Positions 14,994 to 22,322 of a DNA stretch of 23,763 nucleotides are shown piece after piece. The translations under genes were made by a program, and so were the position numbers. Location of the stretch: positions 1 to 23,763 of IMG/VR virus record IMGVR_UViG_3300020437_000122. One strand, given 5' to 3'. The first letter of the stretch is position 1. Each line of letters starts with the position of its first letter. The DNA is from a virus. Below the pieces are notes generated by a model. The model saw only the letters and a program-made list of their open reading frames with translations, was not told the DNA's origin and made no database searches.

Positions 14994-15676
14994 CATTAGG
15001 ACAATATTGTATTATCTATAATCAGTATTTCACTGAAAGAGAATGTGATGCAATACAAACAGCAGCTGAAACAATAGAGTTAGAACAAGGTCGAATTGGT
15101 AATGGTGAAACTGACCCCGATGCGCCTAGAGGTGAAGCTTCTGGAACTAACGATGACTTTATTAGACAATCAGATGTAAAATGGTTGATGCATCATTTCT
15201 TACCAGAAGATATATCGCAAAAGATTACAGATGGTATCAATCAAGCAAACTTAGATGCGAACTGGATGTTTCAGTGGGACCATATAGAAAATCATCAATA
15301 CACTATCTATAGACATAGACCAGATGCAAAAGTCACAGGAGATTTTTATACATGGCATACAGACTCAGGTGCAACAGCACAATCAGAAGGTGGTCGTATT
15401 AGAAAGATAAGTTCAACAATTCAATTATCAAATCCAGATGAATATGAAGGTGGTCATTTTCAATGGATAGAACCTGTTGGTTTATTTGATAAACTCAAAT
15501 CAACAGGAGTGCAAACTGTAAATGTAGACCCATACATACAGACTGCACCATTCAGTGCGAAAGAAAGAGGTTCATTTATAATCTTTCCTTCTTTTGTTCA
15601 TCACCAAGTGCAACCAGTGACTAGAGGAACAAGAGTATCTTTAGTTAGTTGGTATCACGGTCAACCTTATGTCTGA
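14990..15676 (+). CDS. 2-oxoglutarate/Fe(II)-dependent oxygenase, PKHD (prolyl-4-hydroxylase-like) type
   Basis: 228 residues. The iron ligands are H123 and D125 in WHTDSG and H205 in FVHHQVQPVTRGTRVSLVSW; R215 would hold 2-oxoglutarate. The SFIIFPSFVHHQVQPVTRGTR pattern is close to that of the bacterial PKHD hydroxylase family (YbiX/PiuC: LHxVxPVTRGxR). These enzymes hydroxylate a substrate using O2 and 2-oxoglutarate; the phage substrate is unknown. Such genes are common in marine T4-like phages. The start overlaps the 28-residue membrane gene (ATGA) and the end overlaps uvsW by 8 bases, so it is embedded in the recombination operon. A second, distinct oxygenase is at 22258. Confidence 0.92.
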   Translation: MTLGQYCIIYNQYFTERECDAIQTAAETIELEQGRIGNGETDPDAPRGEASGTNDDFIRQSDVKWLMHHFLPEDISQKITDGINQANLDANWMFQWDHIENHQYTIYRHRPDAKVTGDFYTWHTDSGATAQSEGGRIRKISSTIQLSNPDEYEGGHFQWIEPVGLFDKLKSTGVQTVNVDPYIQTAPFSAKERGSFIIFPSFVHHQVQPVTRGTRVSLVSWYHGQPYV

Positions 15677-17081
15677 AACAGTTAGAGTAGAAAAATTAGA
15701 TGAAGTCTTCATGAGAGTTCATTGTGATGATGGTCTTGCAAAAGACTTACATGACTTCTTTTCGTTTACAGTTCCTGGTGCCAAGTTCATGCCGTCTTAT
15801 AAGAACAAATATTGGGATGGCAAAGTTAGATTATTCTCTATCAAAACAAATAAGATTTATATAGGTCTATTACCATATGTCGATGAGTTCTGTAGAGAAA
15901 GAGGTTTTAACTTTGAAGGTATACAAGATGTAATAGGAGAGAAACAAAGAGCAACAGAAGAACTACATCAGTTTATAGAAGAACTAAACTTACCTTTCTC
16001 GCCAAGAGATTATCAAATGGAAGCATTTAGAACTGCTGTGCAATATGGCAGACAACTTTTACTTTCACCAACTGCAAGTGGTAAATCATTAATCATTTAT
16101 TTACTCGCAAGATATTATAACAAGAAAACAATTATTATAGTGCCGACTACATCACTCGTAGAACAAATGGCAAAGGACTTTATAGATTATGGATATGATG
16201 AAGAGATTTGTAAAATTTATAGTGGTCAACCTGTGTTTGATTCAGCAATCACGATTACAACATGGCAAAGCTTTGCTAAGGCACCTAAAGAAGTAATGCA
16301 ATCATTTGATGTTGTAGTAGGAGATGAAGCGCATTTATTTAAGGCACAAACACTAAAAGGTATCTTAGAGAAGATGAAGACTACTGCAATTAGAATCGGC
16401 ACAACAGGAACATTAGATGGTTCTGAATGTCATAGATTACAGTTAGAAGGTATGTTTGGTCCTGTAAAGAAAGTCATATCGTCATACCAACTTATGGAAG
16501 AAGGAACGATTGCAAAAATTAATATACAATGTGTCATACTCCGTCATACTAAACAGAAGAAAATGACCTATCAAGAAGAGATGGACTATCTATGTTCTAG
16601 TGAAGAAAGAAATAAATTTATTACAAATCTAGTTTCATCGTTAAAAGGTAATACATTAGTATTGTTTCAGTATGTAGAAAAACATGGTGAAGTATTATAT
16701 CCTATGTTAGATGGCAGAGTAAAAGATTTACATTATGTATTCGGTGGCACTGATACAGAAGACAGAGAGAAAGTCAGAGAACTTGTAGAGAAATCAAATG
16801 ATAGTGTGATACTCGCATCATACGGAACATTCTCTACAGGTATCAATATTAAGAAGATAGATAATGTAGTGTTTGCAAGTCCTTCGAAGTCTAGAATTAG
16901 AAACTTACAGTCAATTGGTCGTGGTCTTCGTAAGGCAGATGGTAAAGATAGTATGAGATTGTTTGATATCGCAGATGATTTACAATGTGATAATTTTACA
17001 CTCCGTCACTTGAAAGAAAGAATAAATACCTATAACGAGGAAAACTTTCCTTACGAACTAAAACAATTTGACTTAAAATGA
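15669..17081 (+). CDS. uvsW: UvsW-like superfamily 2 helicase
   Basis: 470 residues (T4 UvsW: about 500). Residues 1-100 fit the N-terminal DNA-binding domain (FTVPGAKFMPSYKNKYWDGKVRLF). Helicase motifs: Q-like FSPRDYQ (110-116), Walker A SPTASGKS (133-140), Ia IIIVPTTSLVEQM, DEAH box GDEAH (218-222), III GTTGTLDG, motif V ASYGTFSTGINI, motif VI QSIGRGLRK (414-422). UvsW unwinds branched DNA and R-loops, remodels forks and moves T4 from origin- to recombination-dependent replication. The stop overlaps the next ATG (ATGA). Confidence 0.96.
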   Translation: MSETVRVEKLDEVFMRVHCDDGLAKDLHDFFSFTVPGAKFMPSYKNKYWDGKVRLFSIKTNKIYIGLLPYVDEFCRERGFNFEGIQDVIGEKQRATEELHQFIEELNLPFSPRDYQMEAFRTAVQYGRQLLLSPTASGKSLIIYLLARYYNKKTIIIVPTTSLVEQMAKDFIDYGYDEEICKIYSGQPVFDSAITITTWQSFAKAPKEVMQSFDVVVGDEAHLFKAQTLKGILEKMKTTAIRIGTTGTLDGSECHRLQLEGMFGPVKKVISSYQLMEEGTIAKINIQCVILRHTKQKKMTYQEEMDYLCSSEERNKFITNLVSSLKGNTLVLFQYVEKHGEVLYPMLDGRVKDLHYVFGGTDTEDREKVRELVEKSNDSVILASYGTFSTGINIKKIDNVVFASPSKSRIRNLQSIGRGLRKADGKDSMRLFDIADDLQCDNFTLRHLKERINTYNEENFPYELKQFDLK

Positions 17082-17581
17082 CAACACCAAAAGATTTAGT
17101 ACCAGAAAGATACGAAGTTATCAAACTAAAATCAGGCGCAGAGATTGTTGGTATGACTAGAGATTGTGGCGACCATTTAGAGATTACTCTTCCTATGATA
17201 TGCCAACTATCACTAGTTCCAGGAACACCAAGAACTAATGCTGTCTTTTATCCTTATGCACCTTTAAGTGCTGATGAGATTATTAATATACCTAAGTTCG
17301 AAATCATACATAGAAATCTTATGAACGAGCAATTCGTTCCTTACTATGACGATGCATCTTCTAGATGGTTCGATATGATTGAGAACAAATCTATACCTCT
17401 TGCAACAGTTGAAGATAAGAAAGTATCTGAAATCATGCGTAGGTCAATTGATAGAATGATGTCAAGAATGACTGAGGCACCAGATGAACAATTCATAGAA
17501 GAACAGTTAGAAGATATGGATTGGGAAATGGAAGAGTTCGAATTATCTGAAGCACCAACAGATAAAAAAAAGTTGCACTAA
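17078..17581 (+). CDS. Conserved-type hypothetical protein with Sm-like N-terminal half and acidic tail
   Basis: 167 residues. The N-terminal half (PERYEVIKLKSGAEIVGMTRDCGDHLEITLPMICQL) has the K-L-K-S-G-x-E-I-x-G pattern of small Sm/LSm-like beta barrels in marine phages, followed by an apolar stretch FYPYAPLSADEIINIPKFEII. The C-terminal half is helical and acidic (EEQLEDMDWEMEEFELSE). No catalytic motif is evident. It overlaps uvsW by 4 bases (ATGA), so is co-translated with it. Comparable genes follow or flank uvsW in marine T4-like phages as I remember. An RNA- or protein-binding role is a guess; the family name is uncertain. Confidence 0.75.
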   Translation: MTTPKDLVPERYEVIKLKSGAEIVGMTRDCGDHLEITLPMICQLSLVPGTPRTNAVFYPYAPLSADEIINIPKFEIIHRNLMNEQFVPYYDDASSRWFDMIENKSIPLATVEDKKVSEIMRRSIDRMMSRMTEAPDEQFIEEQLEDMDWEMEEFELSEAPTDKKKLH

Positions 17582-17685
17582 TTTTCACAAACTTTTATTT
17601 TAGGGCTAGTAATTTACTAAATAACAGTGTATAATCCACAGTGATAATACATTATTTGTAAAACATATATTAACCTGGAGAAACC
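17582..17685. other. Intergenic region with promoter elements before the membrane cassette
   Basis: 104 bases. It holds a 13-base palindrome TAGTAA-T-TTACTA (17607-17619), a TATAAT box (17630-17635) preceded by TG, a second CAGTG/ATAAT copy directly after (CAGTGTATAATCCACAGTGATAAT spans 17625-17648), and a ribosome binding site GGAG at 17677-17680 for the next gene. No tRNA or terminator is seen. Confidence 0.6.
17630..17635 (+). promoter_or_regulatory. TATAAT promoter for the small membrane cassette
   Basis: Perfect TATAAT. The position of a -35 at 17 bases (17607-17612) coincides with the left arm of the palindrome TAGTAA/TTACTA, which is not a good -35, so an activator or repressor site is possible. 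Transcription would start near 17642, giving a leader of about 45 bases. Confidence 0.5.
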
Positions 17686-17847
17686 ATGTCGAAAGCAATT
17701 GCAGTTGCGAAGAGCATGGTGGGAAAATTCGAAGACCTGAGAGAAGTGCTACCAAGCATCATTGAAGCCCTAGAGTTCGTGACACTATTGACTCTTCCAA
17801 TCTTATTACCGTTCGCTATAATGTTTTTAGCATTAGCACAATACTAA
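17686..17847 (+). CDS. 53-residue membrane protein, first of a three-gene cassette
   Basis: Begins MSKAIAVAKSMVGKFEDLRE, continues with an amphipathic helix (VLPSIIEALE) and ends in a strongly hydrophobic span of about 21 residues (32-50, TLLTLPILLPFAIMFLALA). Ribosome binding site CTGGAG is 5 bases before the ATG, the best in this cassette. The stop overlaps the next start (TAATG). No family recognised. One span with the N-terminus probably in the cytoplasm; possible roles include superinfection exclusion, membrane anchoring or lysis timing, all guesses. Confidence 0.75.
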   Translation: MSKAIAVAKSMVGKFEDLREVLPSIIEALEFVTLLTLPILLPFAIMFLALAQY

Positions 17848-17945
17848 TGTCTAAAGAAAGAGTAGAAAAAATTAGAGATAACCTAGAGGTGTTTTGCCTC
17901 TGGGTTATCTTCATATTAGCAACAGGTGGGATAGTTCAAATATGA
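17847..17945 (+). CDS. 32-residue membrane peptide, second of the cassette
   Basis: Starts on the stop of the preceding gene (TAATG) and ends on the start of the next (ATGA). Charged N-terminus MSKERVEKIRDNLE, then hydrophobic VFCLWVIFILATGGIVQI. The first four residues MSK- repeat the beginning of the 53-residue neighbour. Its coding sequence contains a long perfect hairpin (17876-17910), so the selection on these bases may be for RNA structure as well as protein. Function unknown. Confidence 0.6.
   Translation: MSKERVEKIRDNLEVFCLWVIFILATGGIVQI
17876..17910. repeat. Long hairpin inside the 32-residue membrane-peptide gene
   Basis: AGATAACCTAGAGG (17876-17889) pairs with CCTCTGGGTTATCT (17897-17910): 14 base pairs with one U-G, loop TGTTTTG. 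No U tract follows, so it is not a standard terminator. It covers codons 11-21 of the peptide and lies just before the start of the third cassette gene at 17942, where it could block or couple translation, or mark an RNA cleavage point. Confidence 0.75.
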
Positions 17946-18223
17946 AACAACAATATGACCCTGTCTGGAAAAGATGGCAAACAGTTCCGTCTGCCGTAGA
18001 AGATTGCGCCGATGTCACTTCCGGCTATGAACAACAACTTGAACTCTTACTAAATAAACCTAGAGATGCGACTCCTAAAGAAGCAGAAGATTGGTATGAA
18101 GAAGAGTTGAAGTGGTGGGGAGATAGACAATTGAAAATAGTTGCGATTGCTACTGTAGTTCAAATATCCGCACTAGGATTTATGGCAGCTGTAATGTTGT
18201 TTAATCAAAGTGTATTTGGATAG
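17942..18223 (+). CDS. 93-residue tail-anchored membrane protein, third of the cassette
   Basis: I chose ATG 17942 (MKQQYDPVWKRWQTVPS), which overlaps the previous stop as ATGA, over an upstream in-frame ATG at 17894 that lies inside the hairpin and the preceding gene. Residues 1-62 are polar and acidic, with tryptophan/glutamate-rich EAEDWYEEELKWWGDRQ before the membrane; residues about 65-88 (KIVAIATVVQISALGFMAAVMLF) form one span near the C-terminus. Topology suggests a cytoplasmic N-terminal domain. No family recognised. It ends a run of three overlapping genes that each encode a single-span protein. Confidence 0.75.
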   Translation: MKQQYDPVWKRWQTVPSAVEDCADVTSGYEQQLELLLNKPRDATPKEAEDWYEEELKWWGDRQLKIVAIATVVQISALGFMAAVMLFNQSVFG

Positions 18224-18359
18224 GTCCTGACCCTGGCGACAAAGCTATCATATCATACTAACCTCGATTCTGAAAAGGGGTTTTCTAAAAAACTTTTAAA
18301 AAAATAAATACTAAAAACCACTTACAATCATTGAAGGAACCTAGTATAATAACTACATC
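18224..18359. other. Intergenic region upstream of gp55
   Basis: 136 bases. It holds no reading frame I can support. A weak AT-rich hairpin (GTTTT 18280-18284 with AAAAC 18289-18293, extended by AAAA/TTTT across a GGG bulge) lies in the middle and is followed by A-rich DNA, so it is not a convincing terminator. The gp55 promoter box is at its end (18345). The first 40 bases (GGTCCTGACCCTGGCGACAA...) are more GC-rich than the rest and unexplained. Confidence 0.5.
18345..18350 (+). promoter_or_regulatory. TATAAT promoter for gp55 (apparently leaderless)
   Basis: Perfect TATAAT ending 9 bases before the gp55 ATG, the same distance as at uvsY. TTACAA at 18322-18327 is 17 bases upstream but matches TTGACA poorly. 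The segment AAAACCAC about 27 bases upstream of the box is also seen 28 bases upstream of the uvsY box. GAAGGAAC (18333-18340) is too far upstream of the ATG to be the ribosome binding site if transcription starts downstream of the box. Confidence 0.55.
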
Positions 18360-18902
18360 ATGGCAAAAAACGCAAAACAAAATGAACACTATGTCAACAA
18401 CAAAGAGTTCACACAAGCAGTCGCCGAGTTCAACGAAAAAGTAAAACTCGCCGAATCAAAAGGCAAAACGCCACCACAAATGTCCAACTACATAGGAGAG
18501 TGTATCTATAAGATTGCAACTCGACTATCTACGAGGCCTAACTTTATAAACTATACCTACAGAGATGAGATGATATGTGATGCAATTGAAAACTGTATTC
18601 AGTATATCGGGAACTTCAATGTAGAAAAATCTAACAACGCATTTGCATACATTACTCAGATTTGTTATTACGCCTTTCTTAGAAGGATACAGAAAGAGAA
18701 GAAACAAGTCTTCATCAAACAACAGATGACTATGGATATAACCGCAGATACATTTGAAACAATAGATGGTGATACAACTGGTATGACTAATACTAATGTA
18801 GAGTGGATGCAAGAAAACATGACACAAGTCCAATACGAACCGAGGAAATCAAAACGAAAGACATCTACTAAGACTAAAGGTCTAGACAAATTTACTGAAT
18901 GA
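18360..18902 (+). CDS. 55: gp55-like late-transcription sigma factor
   Basis: 180 residues (T4 gp55: 185). The region SNYIGECIYKIATRLSTRPNFINYTYRDEMICDAIENCIQYIGNFNVEKSNNAFAYITQICYYAFLRRIQKEKK is a sigma region 2-like segment with the typical DEMI-DAIENC-x8-NF and A-F-A-Y-ITQI-x-x-AF-RRI-KEK pattern of T4-like late sigma factors. It directs RNA polymerase to TATAAATA boxes with help of gp33 and the sliding clamp gp45, neither of which is in this window. Four exact late boxes stand upstream of structural genes here. A basic C-terminal tail (RKSKRKTSTKTKGLDKFTE) follows. The stop overlaps gp47 (ATGA). Confidence 0.95.
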   Translation: MAKNAKQNEHYVNNKEFTQAVAEFNEKVKLAESKGKTPPQMSNYIGECIYKIATRLSTRPNFINYTYRDEMICDAIENCIQYIGNFNVEKSNNAFAYITQICYYAFLRRIQKEKKQVFIKQQMTMDITADTFETIDGDTTGMTNTNVEWMQENMTQVQYEPRKSKRKTSTKTKGLDKFTE

Positions 18903-19966
18903 AAATAGCGATACTTAATGACACACACGCAGGTGTTCGTGGTGATATGATTGAGATGGCCAAATATCAAGGTCGTTTCTATGAAGAAGTTTTCTTCCCA
19001 TATCTAGATGAACACAATATAAAGCAAATCTTACACTTAGGCGATTACTTCGATAGAAGAAAGTATGTAAACTTCTCTTCATTAAAGTATAATCGTGAAC
19101 ACTTCATAGAGCCTATGTTAGAGAGAGACATCAAAATGGATTTGATTCTAGGTAATCATGATGTCTATTATAAGAATACTAACGAAGTAAATGCACCAGA
19201 GTTATTACTATTCGAAAGTGATAACATCAATATCATTTCAGAACCAATGGTCAAAGAATACGATGGTATTCCTCTTGCACTTGTTCCTTGGATAAACAAT
19301 GAGAACTACGCAGATAGTATAGACTTTCTATTAAGTGCAAGTTCAGATACATGTTTTGGTCATTTCGAAATCGAGGGCGCCTTGATGATGCCAGGTATGA
19401 CATGTCAACATGGTCTAGACCATACATATCTAAAACGATTTGACAAAGTATACAGTGGTCACTTTCATCAGAAATCAGAAGTAAAGAACATCAAGTATCT
19501 TGGTTCTCAAATGCAATTTACATGGTCAGACTATGGCGATGAGAAATACTTTCATATCTTTGATACTGAAACAAGAGAGATGACACCGATACATAATCCT
19601 TTGACTATGTTTGAAAAATGTTTCTATGATGATACAAAAGAATCATTTGAAACTATTAGTAATAAAGATTATTCAAAATTCACAGGCAAATTCACAAAAG
19701 TCATAGTGGTAAACAAAGACAATCCATACTGGTTCGATAGTATGATTGATAAACTTCATGCCGCTAATCCTCTTCATGTAGTTGTTGTCGATGACCATAA
19801 ACATATGGACTTGATGGACGATGAAGACATTGAAGGAGTAGAAGACACTCTAACTATATTAGAAAAATATATCGATGGTCTTGAAATACAAGGTCAGAAA
19901 AAACCACTTCTAGAATTGATGACTTCGTTGTATAATGAAGCACTAGAAGAACACAACTATCTATGA
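18899..19966 (+). CDS. 47: gp47-like recombination nuclease subunit (SbcD/Mre11 type)
   Basis: 355 residues (T4 gp47: 339). Calcineurin-like phosphoesterase motifs: D8 and H10 in LNDTHAG, GDYFDRRK with D49, GNHD (85-88), then GHFEIEG and YSGHFHQKSE. With gp46 it resects double-strand breaks for recombination-dependent replication and degrades host DNA. Start overlaps the gp55 stop (ATGA), and the end overlaps the gp46 ATG by 4 bases, so the subunits are translationally coupled. No homing-intron or intervening gene separates the two, unlike some relatives. Confidence 0.96.
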   Translation: MKIAILNDTHAGVRGDMIEMAKYQGRFYEEVFFPYLDEHNIKQILHLGDYFDRRKYVNFSSLKYNREHFIEPMLERDIKMDLILGNHDVYYKNTNEVNAPELLLFESDNINIISEPMVKEYDGIPLALVPWINNENYADSIDFLLSASSDTCFGHFEIEGALMMPGMTCQHGLDHTYLKRFDKVYSGHFHQKSEVKNIKYLGSQMQFTWSDYGDEKYFHIFDTETREMTPIHNPLTMFEKCFYDDTKESFETISNKDYSKFTGKFTKVIVVNKDNPYWFDSMIDKLHAANPLHVVVVDDHKHMDLMDDEDIEGVEDTLTILEKYIDGLEIQGQKKPLLELMTSLYNEALEEHNYL

Positions 19967-21681
19967 TTAATTTTAAAAAGATACGATACAAGAACTTGTT
20001 ATCGTCTGGAAATAAATTCACTTCTATTGACCTTGATAGGTCACAAACTACATTGATTGTAGGAGATAATGGTGCAGGTAAGTCTACATTACTTGATGCA
20101 TTATGTTTTGGTCTATATGGTAAAGGGTTTCGTAATCTAAAGAAAGATTTACTAGTCAACTCTATCAATCAGAAAGAACTGATTGTAGAAATAGAATTCG
20201 AAGTAGGAAGAAAGAACTACAAAGTTGTTCGTGGTGCAAAACCAAACAAGTTTGAATTATATACTAATGGCACTCTTATCAATCAAGATGCCACAATGAA
20301 AGATTATCAAGAACATCTAGAAAAGAATATTTTAAAGATGTCTTATCGTTCTTTTACTCAGGTCGCAGTTTTAGGTTCTGCTAACTTCACTCCTTTTATG
20401 CAGTTGAGGTCAGTAGAAAGAAGAAGACTTGTAGAAGACTTACTAGATATCTCTATCTTTTCTACAATGCAAGACATTCTAAAAAAGAAGGTCACGCAAC
20501 ATAATATAGATGTAAGAGAAACAAATCACGAAATAGAATTACTAGAAGAAAGAATCAGTGGTCTAAATGAACAGATGCAACTACTGGCAAAGAATCGTGA
20601 TAAGAAAATTAAGAAGTATGAGAATACTATATCTGAAACTCAAACTAATATAGACAAAGTATTTAAAGAGATTGGTATACATGATACAGAAGTTAAAGAG
20701 AAACAGAATCTAATTAAGAACAAAGACTCAAATGAAAAGAGACTTAAAGAAACATTAAGTTTAGAGAAACAACTTGAAACTGCAAAGAAGAAAGCAGACC
20801 AAGATGTATTATTCTTTCAAGAACACGATGATTGTCCAGTATGTAAACAAGGATTAAATGAAGACCACAAGACGAAATGTATTACAGAACGCAAAGCTAA
20901 ATCGGCAGAAATCGAGAAGGCGATGTCAGAGATTAGCAAAACAATCGAATCATGTCATGATGAGATACAAAGAATCAACAGTGTTCAAGGAGAAATAGAC
21001 GAGATACAAAGACAAATAGGTTTACATCAAACTGAGATACTATCTAATCAAAAGTATATCGAGAAACTCAATGGTGAGATTAAAGATTTACAAAAAGAGA
21101 TTAGTGGTGATTCAACAGTGAATGATAGATTAACTACTGCTGAAGATGATTTAGATAAACTACATGCAAAGAAAGAAAGTCTAACTGATAGACAACATTA
21201 CTTTGACCTTGCAACAACTCTATTGAGAGACCAAGGTGTAAGACAAAGAATCATTAAACAGTATGTTCCTGTTATGAATAAAATGATAAACAAGTATCTT
21301 GCTAACTTAGAATTTTATGTTGGGTTTGAATTGAATGAATCATTTGAAGAAACAATCAAATCAAGATTTAGAGATGTATTTAAGTATGATAACTTTTCAC
21401 AAGGTGAGAAGATGAGAATTGACCTTGCATTGTTATTTACATGGCGTGCTGTCGCAAGATTAAAGAACTCAGTTAATACAAACATACTAATACTTGACGA
21501 GGTATTTGATAGTTCACTTGACTCACAAGGCACAGATGATTTCTTGAAACTACTAAACGCATTGAATGAAAAGACAAATGCATTTATCATATCTCACAAA
21601 GGTGACCAACTATATGATAAGTTTGAAGAAGTAATCAGATTTGAAAAATATAAAAACTTTAGTCGCATTGCGATTTCATAA
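19963..21681 (+). CDS. 46: gp46-like recombination nuclease subunit (SbcC/Rad50 type ATPase)
   Basis: 572 residues (T4 gp46: 560). Walker A GDNGAGKS (34-41), long charged coiled coil (about 170-420) with a zinc hook CPVC (291-294) in the middle, ABC signature FSQGEKMRIDLAL (478-490), Walker B ILILDEVFDSSLD (508-520) and the D-loop/H-switch ISHKGDQLYDKF near the end. Its ATPase gates DNA access of gp47. All key residues are present, so it should be active. The gap to the deformylase gene is only 8 bases. Confidence 0.97.
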   Translation: MINFKKIRYKNLLSSGNKFTSIDLDRSQTTLIVGDNGAGKSTLLDALCFGLYGKGFRNLKKDLLVNSINQKELIVEIEFEVGRKNYKVVRGAKPNKFELYTNGTLINQDATMKDYQEHLEKNILKMSYRSFTQVAVLGSANFTPFMQLRSVERRRLVEDLLDISIFSTMQDILKKKVTQHNIDVRETNHEIELLEERISGLNEQMQLLAKNRDKKIKKYENTISETQTNIDKVFKEIGIHDTEVKEKQNLIKNKDSNEKRLKETLSLEKQLETAKKKADQDVLFFQEHDDCPVCKQGLNEDHKTKCITERKAKSAEIEKAMSEISKTIESCHDEIQRINSVQGEIDEIQRQIGLHQTEILSNQKYIEKLNGEIKDLQKEISGDSTVNDRLTTAEDDLDKLHAKKESLTDRQHYFDLATTLLRDQGVRQRIIKQYVPVMNKMINKYLANLEFYVGFELNESFEETIKSRFRDVFKYDNFSQGEKMRIDLALLFTWRAVARLKNSVNTNILILDEVFDSSLDSQGTDDFLKLLNALNEKTNAFIISHKGDQLYDKFEEVIRFEKYKNFSRIAIS

Positions 21682-21689
21682 ATAAGAAT

Positions 21690-22322
21690 ATGTATCAATT
21701 AATAGAAGAAGCATCACAAGTATTAAGAACACCGCCACCTGTGTTTGACTTTGAGAATCCTGCTGAACCACCAGAAGAGATTGCAAAGAACATGGCAGAG
21801 GCAATGGAGAAGTTTGGTGGTTTAGGTCTTAGTGCAAATCAAGTTGGTCTTCCATATAGAATGTTTGTGATGAGAACGATGCATGAAGGAGAAACAGAAT
21901 CTAAAGTTGTTCCTTATTTCAATCCTGAACTCACCAGAGTATCACAAGAGACTGAACTAATGAAAGAAGGTTGTCTATCCTTTCCTGATATCTATCTAAT
22001 GATAAAAAGGTCAAAGACAATCGAATTCAAATATCAAGATGTTGAGGGCAAAGAACACACCGTAATGTTAGAAGGATTAGGTGCAAGATGTGTTCAACAT
22101 GAAATAGACCATTTGAATGGTATACTGTTCTTGCAAAGAGCATCAAAACTTAAATTAGAAAGGGCGATGAAAGCAAGACCAAAAGAGAGGCGAAAAAGAT
22201 TAGAGTATGAAAAAAGAGTTGCACTCGCAAAATACTTCCAAGAGCTACGAGCCAAAGATGATAGCGAATCTGATGAATCCTCAGATTTGCCAAGAACTGA
22301 TTCAATTTCACAAGAGTCATAG
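21690..22322 (+). CDS. def: Peptide deformylase
   Basis: 210 residues. All three deformylase motifs are present: GLGLSANQ (44-51, variant of GxGLAAxQ with S48 and N50), EGCLSFP (93-99, C95 metal ligand) and HEIDHLNG (137-144; H137 and H141 metal ligands, E138 catalytic). It removes the formyl group from new proteins. Phage-encoded deformylases are known from marine T4-like cyanophages, usually much shorter; this one keeps a C-terminal extension of about 50 residues, first basic (RAMKARPKERRKRLEYEKR), then serine/acid-rich. No strong ribosome binding site; a degenerate CATAAATA lies 5 bases before the ATG. The 3' end overlaps the oxygenase gene by 65 bases. Confidence 0.95.
   Translation: MYQLIEEASQVLRTPPPVFDFENPAEPPEEIAKNMAEAMEKFGGLGLSANQVGLPYRMFVMRTMHEGETESKVVPYFNPELTRVSQETELMKEGCLSFPDIYLMIKRSKTIEFKYQDVEGKEHTVMLEGLGARCVQHEIDHLNGILFLQRASKLKLERAMKARPKERRKRLEYEKRVALAKYFQELRAKDDSESDESSDLPRTDSISQES

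Noticed and set aside
17894-17941. N-terminal extension of the 93-residue membrane protein from ATG 17894
   Set aside because: This ATG lies in the right part of the hairpin and within the preceding coupled gene; ATG 17942 with ATGA overlap fits the junction style of the genome.
18272-18297. Terminator-like AT-rich hairpin downstream of the membrane cassette
   Set aside because: Only five A-T rich pairs plus a bulged extension and followed by A, not T; not enough to call a terminator.
21677-21684. CATAAATA before the deformylase as a late promoter
   Set aside because: One mismatch to the late box, partly in the gp46 stop region, and no shared flanks with the four exact sites; chance is likely in AT-rich DNA.
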